Positions 11,061-23,202 are shown, counted from the stretch's first letter. The stretch: DNA of 64,000 nucleotides from Nelumbo lutea (GCA_022828595.1 JAKGHH010000005.1:60569655-60633654); one strand, 5' to 3'. Notes: generated from the letters alone by a model not told the origin. Translations and numbers: made by a program.

Positions 11061-11805
11061 CCCTCCTCTTAAGGAGGTTGATGTCTCTTACATTCTGAAC
11101 TACATCCACACCTCCTCATTTTTAAACATTGATTTGGACTTGTTAGGCTTCTGGGTAGCTGTATGTATGCGGAAGAATGGATTCTAGAGCAGGCTAAATC
11201 CAACACCATATACCACTCTAGTTGCTAGAGTTGGATGAAAGGACTACAGGTTGGAGAGAGGCTGCTAGGAGTTCAGGCTTCTTGACAGGCTTCCCTCTTT
11301 TTTTTTTTCACTCATCGGTTTTCAAACCCTTTTGGTAAGAAATGCTTGTATCCCATTGTTGGTCCTTGGGAACCTTTGCCAAATGGAAGATCTTTAAAAC
11401 CACATTTCCATTTCCGGGCCTCTTCAATGTTAAGCATTAAAGATTCCATGTACTGGCCTGGGTTTTATCATGGTCCCCTCCCCCTTTCTTACCAGATCAA
11501 GAGTCCAATGGGTTCAAAAAATTCATCCTATATGCAATCTGAAGGACATACACACAAGACTCATGTCCACATTTTATCCAGCATCTAACTAGGTTTGTGT
11601 TCCCCAATTCAACAACCGCATTTTCTTTTTCAAATGTTGCAAGCTTTACTTATTTTCTTGAATAAGTAAACTTCACCATTACTGCATTTACTAGTTTGCG
11701 AAAAATATAGCAGTAGAATAACAACAAGAATATGTACTACAAAGAAAGAGCCCATGGCTCTGCTTATGACTAAAGGTATCGTCCTCTTTGATAAATTCGA
11801 ATATC

Positions 11806-13901
11806 AAAGAGGAAGTGGTGGTTACATATTTATAGTTTGCAGATGATATTATCTTGTTTTGTGAAGGAAGCGTAGAGGAACTTTTGAACCTAAAAGGGAT
11901 AGTACCTGATTTTGAGAGGATTTCCAACCTTAAAATTAATTGGGGCAAGAGCTGTGTGGCAGGAGTAAATTTAAGGAGTGAAGAGGTGAATTTGCTAGCT
12001 GGACTTTTGGGGAGTGAGGTAGGGGATTGGCCTTACAATATTTGGGACTACCTTTGGAAGGAAATCTAAATACAGATAGCTTCTGGTATCCAGTGGTTGA
12101 GAGATTTACAAAAAGACTTGCAAATTGGAAGAGAAACTACATTTCTTTGGGAGGTAGGATAACCCTAATAAAGTCAACATTGGCTAACTTACCCGTGTAT
12201 TTTCTATCTACCTTTAGAATGCTGGTGAAAGTGGCAAACCAGCTAGAGAAGATTATGAAGGACTTCCTTTGGGAACTAGGAGACACCAAAAAGGACCATT
12301 TAGTGAAGTGGGAGGTGGTTTCTAGAAGTAGAGATGGAGGTGGTCTAGGAATAGGAAATATTTGAGTAAGAAACACGGCTTTACTGGGGAAATGGTTATG
12401 AAGATTGATGTTGGAATAGGATAAGCTTTGGCATTGAGTGATTGTTAGCATTCATGGATTGGTAGACAATGGTTGGGGTGCAGGAGTCGACCCTAGGGCT
12501 TTTCGACGTTCTTCCTAGAAAGCTATTCATGGTATATTGCCTTCCTTACATTAAATTTGATGTCCATGCAAGGAACAAAGTGTTGTTTTCGGAAGATGTT
12601 TGGGTTGGAGAGAGTCCCCTTAGTGATAGGTTCCCTACTATTTATTCATTGTCAAAAAACGAAAGAAGAGTGATCTCTTTAGTTTTTATTGATAATTCTT
12701 GGGACCTAGGTTTGAGGAGAGGTCTAAGGGAGTCGGAAATGACAATGGTGGATGAATTAGTTAACCTTTTAAGGTCAACCTATCCGGATCAATCTTGTTT
12801 GGACTTTGGATAGTAGAATTTGGAAACCTTCCCCATCTGGTGTGTTCACTTGTTCCTCCTTCTTTGATGTCCTCATTCAGTCAACAAACCCTACAAGAAA
12901 TTTTCCTTCAAAGGAGGTTTGTTGTCGGTCTATACCTCTAAAAATTCGGGCTTTTGTTGGGAGATGGTTCTCCAAAAAATCAATACTCTAGATATGTTGC
13001 AAAGAAAAAAGGCCAAAATTTTGCCTATCACCTCATGTTTGTAGCCTCTGCTTGGGTTTTGGTAAGATGATCACACACTCATTAATTTCTTGTTCATTTG
13101 TGTGCTTTCTTTGGACATGGTTCTCTTCTATCTTTGGGTTGCAGGTGGACACCACCCCTGGACGTGGTAAGCCTTTTTGACCCAAGCTTTTTCAGGCAAC
13201 CAAAGAGATGTTGAATAATAATGTGGAGAGCCACAAGAGAGCCCCTATCCTATGGTCGATCTGGGAAGAAAGAAACAATAGGATCTTCAAAGGAGTGGAG
13301 AAATCCAAGAAGGAAACTGTAGAAAGAATAACCATTATGACTATTCAATGGTTGAAAACTTTGGATTTATTTAAAGATTTCTCAGCTGAAGACATTTATA
13401 GGAATTGGGGAGTGGTGGCAGCTACAACCTCCATAAAACTATTGTGCAGGAGTTGTGGTCCCCACCAACACAACAAAGAATGAAACTGAACTTTGATGGG
13501 AGCTCTAGAGGTAACCCGAGCCCTTCAGGTATAGGGGACATATTCAGAGATGAAAATGGCAGAATTGTGGCTATGTTTTCGAGGCCAATAGGAGTGGGGG
13601 ACTCGATGAGAGCAGAGGTGATGGCCTTGCTTCAAGGTGTTAGAATCAGGTAAGTTGGGAGCCTGGATTTATGGACAGCCCATAAGGGAAATCCTCAATA
13701 TAACAAGGGAGATTGGTGCGTGCTTCAAATGGACAAGGAGATCAGCTAATGGCTTAGCTGATACATTAGCTAAACAAGGGACTGCGATGGAGAGTATGTT
13801 CTGGGCAGTTTTGTAATAAAGATCACTGGGGACTCAGGGGTTGACAGTTGTATATAATATTGTATTAATGAAGTTACGTTTCCAATAAAATAAATAAATA
13901 A
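11806..13901 (+). mobile_element. 5'-truncated L1-like LINE with target-site duplication
   Basis: The element starts just before the reverse-transcriptase catalytic box (FADDIILF at about 11837-11860). It continues through RT thumb motifs ([39 protein letters not shown]), the zf-RVT region and a C-terminal RNase H (KLNFDGSSRGNPSPSGIG at about 13482-13535; SANGLADTLAKQG at about 13745-13783). It ends in an (AAAT)n tail at about 13885. Flanking repeats ataaattcgaatatc (11791-11805) and ataaattcaaatatc (13902-13916) differ at one base. Several stops and frameshifts are present, including a stop immediately before FADD. Inserted in the sense direction in an intron of the CPP1-like pseudogene. Confidence 0.88.
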
Positions 13902-14404
13902 ATAAATTCAAATATCTCTTTAAGTGTATGCCCCCTATCCGTTGTTCTGATCCAGCAAAAAAACAACAGTTGAGTTATCTTTGCAGCTTTGTCTCTCATA
14001 AGCAAGACATAAAATTGTGTCAGACCTTGTAGGAGAGCATAAATTTGGGACATCACTTCTCTTGCAGTGGTCGACCTCATATAGTTGGGATATGACTTCT
14101 CTTGCAGGCCTGAGTAAATGAAAAGTATAAATTTTCAGCTATTATTTATTCTTTCTGATGCAAATTGTCCTGAGTTTTATCTGAGGAAACCCTTGAAAAG
14201 ATTTCTTGAGATGAATTCCAGACCACTTGGAACCTGAGCATGCACACCCAATATATAACCATGGTATCTAGTGACTAGTGGTATTGTCCCTAAACAAGTC
14301 GACTGATTATGCCTAGTAAGCCACTTTGGTTGTAATTGTTCATAACTTGGAGAGAATGAGATCATCCTGAATATCTCCTCCTAGTTGCACTGCAACATGG
14401 TGTG

Positions 14405-14790
14405 AATAAACAACATCATCATCATTTAAGACCCCAACTCTTAGGGGTTGCTACATGAAACCTGTTCTGCCATTCCTTTCTGTTCAATGTCATCCATTGT
14501 TAAATTATGTGTCCTTAAATCATTTCTATCTACATCAACCCATATCCTTTTTGGTCTGCCCCTAGCTCTTCTAGACTCTTCAACTTGTAACCGATCACTT
14601 TTTATTAGTGCTTTAGGTGGCCTTCTCTGCATGTGCCCAAACCATCCAGTTTACTTTCTTCATTTTATCACATATTGGAGCTACTCCTAGGTAGGTTCCT
14701 TTGAATAAGTTCATTTCTGATCCTATCCTTTCTAGTTTTCCCACTTATCCATCTCAACATTCACATTTCTGCCACACTTTTGTACATGTT
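14405..14790 (-). mobile_element. RTE-type LINE 3' fragment
   Basis: Minus-strand translation gives pieces of the conserved plant RTE C-terminus: AEMxMLRWMxGKTRKDRIRNE, then HxQRRPPKALIKSDRLQVEE, RARGRPKRIWVDVDRNDL. The minus-strand 3' end carries the (ATG/TGA)n tail typical of RTE elements (catcatcatcat at 14414-14425). Frameshifts break the frame. No target duplication found. Confidence 0.82.
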
Positions 14791-16710
14791 TCTTTTATAA
14801 AAACTTTCTTATGGCCATTAAAAAAAAAAAAAAAAACTTTGAGAGTTTGATCTGGACTTCACCTGGAATATGGATTTTACTTGTAAGATTCCAGAATCCC
14901 ATGACTACAAGAATTTTCTTTCTAGTTGGAGCCTAATCCTTGGGACTTAAGCCATGACTTCGGATATTTTATTTTTTGATGAGTTGAAACATTCCAGAAT
15001 AGGGTTACCATGGTAATTGGCTCCTCTCTATGGTCTAATTTGCGCCAAGGGAGCCTGTTCTTCAGGCATCTTTTGATGTTTCATAGACTTACTTCGTAAT
15101 AGAGCTACTTCAGTATTGTTTCTATTTGCTGTTATTAATATCTCTGATTTACCATACAGAAATTAACAGATGAAACTAAGTGATGCCTCATGTCTCTAAG
15201 ATAAATAGATATGCTGCTTCACAATCCTGCTTTGTGCTTTTTGAAATAGGGCTACTTCAATAGTATTACTATTTGCTTTGGCTGATATCTTCTATTGATG
15301 ATATGAAAATTAGGAATGAAGCTCTTCATATCATCACTAGGCAATTCATCGGTTTTGAATCTCTATTGTAGTCTGAGTTTTATGAGTGTTATTGCTTAGA
15401 TAAATATAATGACATTATCTGGATTAAGTGAGATATGTTAGTTTTTGTTACAGATACTTTTGGGATGTTCTTATTGATCTTTTATCTCGTCTTTCATTTT
15501 TGGAGCTTGACTCCCCACAGACAGTTTAAACTCACCAAACCCTCTGTATTCTGGTTCTTTAAATCTTTCATAACCATTCCTCGATATTTCAAAGTTTTAC
15601 CGACTTTTTTCATGGGTGCAGGTGTTTTTCCCAGAATCAACATTAGGGATCCCATACAAGCGCCTTGGAATCAGCAGGGAGGCTTCTGAAGATGAAATAT
15701 AAGCTGCAAGGAACATTTTGATAAATAAATATGAAAGACATAAGCCTAGTATTGATGCAATGAATCAGCACATGACAAGATAATCATGCAAAGGTTTTAT
15801 GAAAGGAAGAACCCCAAAATCAACATCAAGAAAAAGGTCAGGGAAGTAACTCAGTCACGTATTGCACAGGCTGTCACAAGTAGGTTTCAAACTCTCTCCA
15901 TGACCTTCATCATCAAAACAGCCATTCCATTTGTAATACTTGGCGTGCTCACTGTTCTATTTCCAACAGAAGAAGGACCAATGCTTCAGGTTTCCATCTC
16001 CCTGCTAGCCACCATATATTTAATATAAGATCGGTTTAGGAGCTGGGTGCAAGCTCTTCTCTTTGGTATGTACTGTAATCTTTGTTTCGTTGGATAAATT
16101 AAGCAGATAATGATAGCAATTTCATATACCATTGTCTTTCATATTCTTATGCTGGTGTGCCTTGACATTCATCAGGGTTGGGGCTTTCATCAACTCCTGG
16201 CTGTTGGAGACCTTCTTGATGGTGTCTGTGATTCCACCTATACTTCACGGGCCAAAGAGTTTAGAAGTGACAGCTTCTCTTAGAAGCTACATCTTTTTTT
16301 TGGGTTTTCTCCACTTATCTGAAGTAGCCCTGGTTCTGTTACGAAAATTTTGGTTTAGGTGTTTCATCAGCATTACAGGATCTCTTGCATTGCAGAGCTG
16401 GTCATTTTCCGTTTGTGGCTTCACTTTTTTGTGTATTTGTCATTCGATTGAAACTTGTAATAAGCAAGAAAGAGTTTTTATTCATCTTCTTCCTAAAGCT
16501 AGAGAATCTTTTGTGAATTACATGGAGTTTTAGAAAAAAAATTTAAATAAAAGAAACCACAGAGTTTACATTCATCGTAACTTACTGTATGCCATAAGTT
16601 CATTCAATCTGGATTGGTGTTGCCTTTATTGGTCGTGGAATGGTTATGAAGTCATAATTTGAAAGAGAATAAAGTTAAGGCTGTGTTTGGTTGCATCTAT
16701 AAAAAAAAAA

Positions 16711-16920
16711 GGCTCTGTTTGGTTGCAATGCAAATAAATTTGCACTGATGCAAAACCATGGCAGTGCAAATGGTCTGAATGTAAATTCCGATCTATTTTT
16801 GTTTCAAATTTTAGTTTATCTTGCTTCAAATAAATTAAACAAGAACTTGCATTTTTTACATTTGCACTCCCATGCATTTGTATTAATGCAAATAAAATTG
16901 CACAGCAACCAAACACAGCC
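16711..16920. mobile_element. MITE, GGCTCTGTTTGGTTGC ends (210 bp)
   Basis: The left terminus ggctctgtttggttgcaatg and the right terminus (reverse complement ggctgtgtttggttgctgtg) form terminal inverted repeats. The subterminal caaataaatttgcac / gtgcaattttatttg segments also pair. An extra copy of the terminus lies just outside at 16680-16700, suggesting nested or tandem insertion. No coding capacity. Superfamily by end sequence is PIF/Harbinger- or hAT-like and is not settled. Confidence 0.7.
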
Positions 16921-17404
16921 AAAGGAAAAAAAGGGGACCAATCCAAGGTTCAAAGTATCGACACGTATCCGCCTGTATTGGCCGATACGTATTGTTCTGG
17001 GGCCCCTCCAGTACGCCCCTACAGTGGGTGTATCAGAGGTCTGATTGGCTCAGGGGGTAGAGGAAACCTAAACCGGCCCCCCTGAACCAGTTGTGAAAAA
17101 AAAAATGCAATAAAAATGTGTATTGATTCGCTTGATACGCCCCTACCGGCGTATTGGGTGTATCAATATTTTGAACCTTGGACCAATCGGAATGCTCGTA
17201 TGAATTCATGAACAATTCTGGGAGGTTATTTACTGCATTGTCTTCAAAACATCCATCCAAAATGCTGGCGCTTCTGGGTGTCTAAAAGCTTCAAAGTTGC
17301 TCAATTGGTTGAATTGTATTTACATCTCTTAAGGAACAGTTCAACCTAAAAAGCTGAAGTGGTTAGGTGAGCTCTCTGAATAGGTTTGTATTCTCTTGAA
17401 TATG

Positions 17405-17520
17405 TTTGTATTCTCTAGTATGCCCCCTCATATGAAAGCCTATCGGACTAAAGTGTGGAAATTCTCTAATATGCCCCCTCGTATGAAAGTCTATCGGACT
17501 TAAAGTGTGGAAAAGATAGG
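17405..17520. repeat. Short tandem duplication (about 51 bp unit)
   Basis: Two adjacent copies of a unit containing tatgccccctcatatgaaag / tatgccccctcgtatgaaag followed by ctatcggact and aaagtgtggaaa. This style of sequence is common in plant LTR remnants, but no element boundaries can be drawn. Confidence 0.55.
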
Positions 17521-18810
17521 CCCATTCCATATCTTGTACTAAAATTTAATTAATTATAACGGGGTGATGAAGATCAAACATTAGACCACTTAGTCAAACA
17601 GACTCTGATATCGTCTTACAAATTGAAAATTGGCCTAATTGGGCCCATTCAAGTAGGAAATCACAAACAATTACGTCTGATATTTTTTCCCAAAATAGAC
17701 AAATAACATCCCCTCAAGTAAATGACCCAAAAAAGGGAGAAGTTTTTTTACCAGTAACCGGTCGTTAACAAAGCATAAACATGGCCATCCAACGAAGAAA
17801 ACAGTTGGTTGTTGGAACCTTAAAATGTTCCAAGCATCAAAGTTCAAACACCTCTCAACATTTGTCATCTCACTTGGCAATTTGATTTGACACACGAGGC
17901 TTCCTACCCGTATACATTCTTATTGAGGAGATCACACCATTTTGATAGCCCTAACAATCTCAAGCCATTAAGGCCGAATTCCTTGGTCGGGTGGTTAAGA
18001 GGGGGCCTAACCAAGTGAAGTGGTCTAGATCATTGCTTTTAGCTTTTGGTACTCATTAAGTTTACGTCTCACCTCTCTCATACTTAGGATTGGAATATCG
18101 ACATATACTTCTGCCTTACGGTCCCATCAGAGAAACTGGATTCAGTCAGTGCAATTCTCCTTGGAACAACCATTATACTCTTGCATTGGGAATATTTCTC
18201 CATAAAATAAAGTATTTTCGATGTAAGGCTGTAAAGTTGTTTGAACGGAATTTGAACAAGATTTGCACCGACTGAGATCATTTTGTTCGGACCAAAATGA
18301 TGATGCACCAACACTTGCTGCCTCACGTGCATAAGGGACGTGGCATTCTTTCTACCGTCCACTTGGTAATAACGATCTTATTGGACTCGGTGAAAAATGC
18401 CAAGAGGAAGAAAAAGAAGGTAGAAATCAATTAACAATAATGAAGAAAGATCACAACCTCGCATTTTATTTGAAACGGGTCTCCCAAAATTCTCCACTTT
18501 GGACTGTATAGGGTGAGTGCCATTTATAAATTTGTCTGTTTTGTTCGTGCGACATCATGTCAGAGAAGGAAGAAAAATATGGAAGATTTCTTCACAAAAT
18601 TTTCTTATATTTTTCTGGTTTTACTAGTTTAACAAAAACCCACCATTAATTAAATTGAGTCATTCTTTTATTCAAGATAGACAAACGCCACTCCATGGCA
18701 ACCAAGTTCATAGCGTGCCACATAAACAGGTTATCGCTCCAAGTGGCAAGCTCTGGTTGGTCGATGTATTACAGCCTCAAATGAGACATCCCTGGGATAC
18801 TGTGTGGAAC
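17521..18810. other. Intergenic region upstream of aldolase
   Basis: No gene is recognised. The 3' part (about 18500-18810) is the presumed aldolase promoter. It holds a GTTATC (reverse I-box/GATA-like) motif at about 18731 and CCACATAAA at about 18719, which are suggestive only. Confidence 0.35.
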
Positions 18811-18817
18811 TATAAAT
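18811..18817 (+). promoter_or_regulatory. TATA box of the aldolase gene
   Basis: TATAAAT lies 176 bp before the aldolase ATG, at a typical distance from a 5' leader. The presumed leader (about 18845-18992) contains a (GA)n tract at about 18858-18875, common in plant 5' UTRs. Confidence 0.7.
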
Positions 18818-18992
18818 ACAGTGAACGAGAGCAAGCTCGATACGTGCTGCCTGCCGAGAGAGAGAGAGAGAGAGACCCACAGACACAGCAAGAGATAGGG
18901 AAAGAAAGGCCGTGACTCGCGAGACAGATAAGAGAAGAGAGGTACTGGTCTGTAGTTGTCTCAACTCTCAAGAGAGCAAAAGCAAGAAACAA

Positions 18993-19166
18993 ATGGCATC
19001 GGCATCTCTCCTCAAGTCGTCTCTGGTCCTCGACAAATCTGAGTGGGTGAAGGGCCAAACCCTCCGCCAGCCTTCGACCAGCTCGGTCGTCCGCTGCCAC
19101 CCGGTCTCTCAGTCTGCTCTTACCATCCGTGCCGGTTCATACGCCGATGAGCTTGTCAAGACTGCG

Positions 19167-19202
<36 letters not shown>

Positions 19203-20745
19203 TCCTGTCTTATTAGTTAATGATTGGAAACACTCTCTCGGTTTACTAAATTAATAAACATAAATCCATCAAACTCTAACTCTTATATCACAAACGAAAT
19301 TTGTTGAATGTGGGGATAAAGAAAACCGTTGCATCTCCTGGCCGTGGAATCTTGGCCATGGACGAGTCAAACGCCACCTGCGGGAAGCGTCTTGCCTCCA
19401 TCGGCCTGGAGAACACTGAGGCCAACCGGCAGGCATACAGGACACTCCTAGTCACCGCTCCTGGCCTTGGAAACTACATCTCCGGTGCTATCCTCTTCGA
19501 GGAGACGCTCTACCAGTCAACAATCGATGGCAGGAAGATGGTCGACGTACTCGTCGAGCAGAACATCGTCCCGGGTATCAAGGTCGACAAGGTAAGAGAT
19601 CTTCTTATCCCTTCTCTAGTATACGAACCTTCTAATTCCAACAGTGACAACATCTTACTGAAACCCGAGTTGAATCGTGAGTGTACAACAGGGTCTGGTT
19701 CCCCTGGCTGGTTCCAACGACGAGTCATGGTGCCAGGGTCTTGATGGCCTCGCCTCCCGCTCAGCCGCTTACTACCAGCAGGGAGCTCGTTTCGCCAAAT
19801 GGTACTAATTAATTCCATCTTATATGACAATCAACACCACCTCCAATATTATAACTCTTCCTTTTTGATCGATATCTGTTGTGAAATCTGTGGTTGCTCC
19901 CTCCAATAGGCGTACCGTTGTGAGCATTCCCAACGGCCCATCGGCACTGGCCGTGAAGGAAGCAGCCTGGGGTCTCGCTCGCTATGCTGCTATCTCTCAG
20001 GTACAGAATCTAGAATAAGAATTAATCACTAATGGTTGTCTTTGCTTTCAGCCTATGAAACGTCGTCGTCGTCTCTTACTCTTTGCAGGACAACGGGTTG
20101 GTCCCGATTGTGGAGCCGGAGATCTTGCTCGACGGTGACCACGGGATTGAGAGGACCTTCGAGGTGGCCAAAAAGGTTTGGGCTGAGGTGTTCTTCTACC
20201 TTGCCGAGAACAATGTCATGTTCGAGGGTATACTCCTCAAGCCCAGCATGGTTACTCCTGGTGCTGAGTGCAAGGACAAGGCTACACCTCAACAGGTCTC
20301 CCAGTACACTCTCAGTCTCCTCCGCCAGAGAATTCCTCCGGCTGTCCCCGGAATCATGGCAAGTGTCACTTATAAATAAGACTATATGATCTTTTTATTA
20401 GTTATATTACACAGTTTGTGGAAAAAATTACAATCTTGTACTCATTTGCTAAATATGGGAGAGCAGTTTTTGTCTGGTGGGCAATCCGAAGTGGAGGCAA
20501 CCCTGAACCTGAACGCAATGAACCAAGCGCCAAACCCATGGCACGTCTCATTCTCATATGCAAGAGCCCTGCAGAACACTTGCCTGAAGACGTGGGGAGG
20601 AAGGCCGGAGAATGTGAAGGCAGCCCAGGATGTTCTGCTTGTCCGGGCCAAGGCCAACTCTCTCGCTCAGCTCGGCAAGTACACCGGTGAAGGGGAGTCA
20701 GATGAGGCCAAGCAAGGAATGTTCGTCAAGGGCTACACTTACTAG
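18993..20745 (+). CDS. FBA: Chloroplast fructose-bisphosphate aldolase (class I)
   Basis: Six exons: 18993-19166, 19322-19591, 19692-19801, 19910-20000, 20089-20358, 20467-20745. Joined, they give 397 residues, the usual size of plastid aldolase. The enzyme splits fructose-1,6-bisphosphate and also makes sedoheptulose-1,7-bisphosphate in the Calvin cycle. Residues 1-46 are a Ser/Arg-rich transit peptide ending near [10 protein letters not shown]. The class I core follows: [13 protein letters not shown] (Asp72, Glu73), FAKWR (Lys184), VEPEIL (Glu224) and the Schiff-base lysine Lys266 in [10 protein letters not shown]. The C-terminal tyrosine important for catalysis is present (KGYTY). All introns have GT-AG ends except the fifth, which has a GC donor (ATG|GCAAGT) and an ordinary AG acceptor. 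Splicing there restores the invariant PGIM-FLSGG junction. The start is the first ATG after the leader and begins the transit peptide. Confidence 0.96.
19171..19203. repeat. (TA)n microsatellite in aldolase intron 1
   Basis: A pure TA dinucleotide run directly after the intron 1 donor, likely length-variable. Confidence 0.85.
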
Positions 20746-20794
20746 GACGTACCATGTACCAATCTGTGGACGACGAAGATGATGAAGCTTAAGC

Positions 20795-20796
<2 letters not shown>

Positions 20797-20828
<32 letters not shown>
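20797..20828. repeat. (CT)n microsatellite in the aldolase 3' UTR
   Basis: CT dinucleotide tract about 52 bp after the aldolase stop, within the expected 3' untranslated region. Confidence 0.85.
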
Positions 20829-20832
<4 letters not shown>

Positions 20833-21730
20833 TGCTTATAGCCATGAAGACTATTTTTGTTCATTACATGTAATTTTAGCGACTTAATAATAAGTTTAGT
20901 TTCAGCTGGCTAATGAGATGAGATTAGAAGGTACACACTTGTTTATGGTATATTTCTTGTGGATATATTTGGATTTTGGCAGCATGATATGATGGCATGC
21001 TCATTCGCTCTGCCTGGTTTTCTGTTTGAGATTGGCCATCCGAGTAGAAAGTTTCATTGTTCGTTCTGTGTTCACCTATAGCTTGTAGCTAAGATTGACT
21101 AAAACTATGCTTGAATCAAAATGGAGGTAACCTAGTTTATTCATTTCTTTCAATCGGATCAGCTGCAAGGATACAGGAAACCTGTCCTTGCAGTATGATC
21201 ACACCCACTGCAGATTAGTAATACAAACGTGTAAAATCGGGTAAATGAGGTCATTGATTCTGCCAGGTTTCTTGTTTGTAACGGGAGCCCCACTACAGAT
21301 AACAGAAAATTGAACACGCATCAAAGAACGATATCTGGCAGTAGTTTATAACTGTCACGTTTTGGGAGGAGGGCAGGGTTAGCTAATAACTTCTCCAAGA
21401 CGTGAGAAGTAAAACAGGGGGAAAAGGAGGAAAAAACAGTCTAGCCAAGGTCATCTAAAGCACAGGGTTTCAATACTGCATTTTACATCAGAAAACTCCT
21501 TTTTATACGAATCCCTTTGTTCAAAACACGCATGTAGCCACTACTTGACCACACTAATCAGAAATGCTGATCGCCATGCTCAACCATCCAACATAGCTCC
21601 CATAGCTATTACCCCTGTTTTGCACTGATATAAATTCAAGCTGCTTTTATGGTGCCGAATACCACCCTAAAAGACGGTTCCGTGTACTTTCACTGTTTAC
21701 TATTATTTGTGCAAATATGCAATCACTTAG

Positions 21731-21811
21731 GTTGTGTTCTATTTAAAGGAAAAAGTAGGGAAAGAAAGAGAAATGTAGTTTCCCTACCTTTTCCTTCAAA
21801 CCAAACATAAC
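21731..21811. mobile_element. Small MITE (about 81 bp)
   Basis: The ends gttgtgttctatttaaagga and (reverse complement of the right end) gttatgtttggtttgaagga pair, followed by matching aaaagtaggg/aaaggtaggg. The flanks include TTA on each side, as for PIF/Harbinger MITEs. A relative with the same internal gggaaaaagtaaggaaagg core lies at 63765-63871. Confidence 0.6.
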
Positions 21812-22288
21812 ATTAGACTGGATCTATAAATGTGTCGTATATATAACTGCTATGTCATGCTTAGATGGACAAACCATTTTACCTGATTGAAGAACAGTTG
21901 TGTTAAAAAATAACCAGTATGCAACATTGCTTGTTTCGTAATACACTCTTGAATCAGATGAAACACAAACACAACCACGAACCAAATTCACCCTAACCTC
22001 TCCAACACTCTAATAACGAATGCTAAGTGCAACTTTACGGTTCAGACTTGATGTCATGGTTTAGATTTATAATTTAACCAAGAAACCCTGTAATGAAACA
22101 TGAGAGACCAACTTAAATTTTATCATACAGTGAAGTAGACCGTAGGACGGCGGACATTTTCTCAGTAATTTTCATGGTAGGAAGTTTTATATATATATAT
22201 TTATATATACCAATGACAAGGGTACAAGCCACAAGGTTTCCTGGTATTCTCATTTATCTAACGAGGATTCATGAATACAAACATAGGT

Positions 22289-22412
22289 GAGCCCGGATCT
22301 CCTGCGAGCAAAACTATAGCATCCAGTCACACATTGGCGTTGGGAATGTCTCCCATATATGTATGTCAAATTCCTGGGGAGATGTTCCCAATGTGATTAT
22401 GTGAGTCTAGAC
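22289..22412. repeat. Foldback relic related to 23583-23752
   Basis: Starts gagcccggatctcctgc and contains paired gggaatgtctccc / ggggagatgttccc segments. Both are shared with the better-preserved foldback at 23583-23752. Degraded, non-coding. Confidence 0.5.
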
Positions 22413-22873
22413 TCCCCTGCTTTCGATGCGTGCAGAGTTTTGGCTTGCAATGAATCCCGTCTCCACATAGGCAATTGATATGTATTCCTTCACATGTATC
22501 CTTACCCAAAGATATGATAAACATATTTGTTTGGCCATTACTTTTTAGAGCAAGAACCGGTCCTGACCCAATTATTAGTTGGGGCACATACCACAGAAGC
22601 AGAACCGACATAATTGGTTCTGTCAGGTAGACCCAACCCATTGACAGCTCTAATTACTTTCCATACATGATGTGAGACAGGGCTACCAAAATTGACATCT
22701 TGTGTCACCCCTTCCTTATTCTTCTTGGAATTTAAATTTACTCTGCACGTGCCTATCTAAATAAAATTAGAAAATTGTATCTAAGTATATAGTTTAGACT
22801 TCAGAAGGTAATCTACAAAAACATGCATCACTTGGATGCTATTGAATATTGAAATGCTTACTTTATTGATCAT

Positions 22874-22908
22874 AAGAGGAAGGCTTTTTTTCGAACAAGA
22901 GGAAGGCT
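22874..22908 (-). repeat. Micro-insertion with 12-bp direct repeats
   Basis: aagaggaaggct occurs at 22874-22885 and 22897-22908 and flanks an 11-base insert (ttttttcgaac; minus strand gttcgaaaaaa). It looks like five bases plus a poly-A tail with a target duplication. Confidence 0.5.
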
Positions 22909-22977
22909 CTGTTATTTCTACATCAAAAACCTTTACACAAGGCTTCAGATGGGAAAGGCATTCCAAGCAGAGATCAA

Positions 22978-23202
22978 GGCTCCGTTTGTTTCAACATAAA
23001 ATGATTACAAAATTTTTCAGGCTGAAATATTTGATCTATATTTTGCCCCTATTACGAAGAAAACTTTGCTTTCCTTGCATTTGCATCAAAACAAATAAGG
23101 GGTGGAAAGCTAAAATTTATGCTGTAAAGGGGGGCAGAAATAATAGCTGAATTATTTCAGTAGGAGAAACTTTACATCCATTTTACAGAAACAAACACAG
23201 CA
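22978..23202. mobile_element. MITE, GGCTCCGTTTGTTTC ends (about 225 bp)
   Basis: The left end ggctccgtttgtttcaacat and the right end (reverse complement gctgtgtttgtttctgtaaa) form terminal inverted repeats, each followed by aaaatg. Non-coding. It lies just downstream of the EDA2-like stop codon and is probably inside or next to its 3' UTR. Confidence 0.7.

Larger units (their letters stand above)
9981..16327 (+). pseudogene. CPP1-like / DUF3353 protein pseudogene (At3g51140 type), introns retained
   Basis: Exon-like segments read as a plastid-membrane CPP1-like (DUF3353) protein, a J-like region plus membrane segments related to chaperone-like protein of POR1. One is about 9966-10066 (…MDVPLGDMSAYSG), ending at a GT donor. 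Another is 15622-16065 (VFPRINIRDP, KRLGISREASEDEI, IIMQRFYERKNPKIN, VLGVLTVLFPTEEGP). The last is about 16177-16327 (VGAFINSWLLETFLMVSVIPP, then an ending). The phases of the first two join correctly across the 5.5-kb intron, so this is not a processed copy. Lesions: two in-frame TAA codons (near 15695 and 16027), a one-base frameshift near 15762, a phase error at the last acceptor and an extra T in the run near 16295. Exons upstream of 9966 are uncertain. The gene looks dead, though sequencing error cannot be excluded for single lesions. Confidence 0.8.
20850..22960. other. Intergenic region between aldolase and EDA2-like gene
   Basis: The region lies between convergent genes and has no protein gene. 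It contains a small MITE (21731-21811) and a foldback relic (22289-22412), both listed separately. The rest is AT-rich and featureless to me. Confidence 0.4.

Noticed and set aside
17970..18040. tRNA-like phrase (ggtcgggtggttaagagggg)
   Set aside because: It resembles the 5' half of a tRNA, but no anticodon arm or B box follows. Not a tRNA gene, at most a SINE scrap.
19301..19744. Single-exon start of aldolase at ATG 19301
   Set aside because: That frame begins in intron 1 and runs through intron 2. The exon chain from 18993 gives the full transit peptide and correct length.
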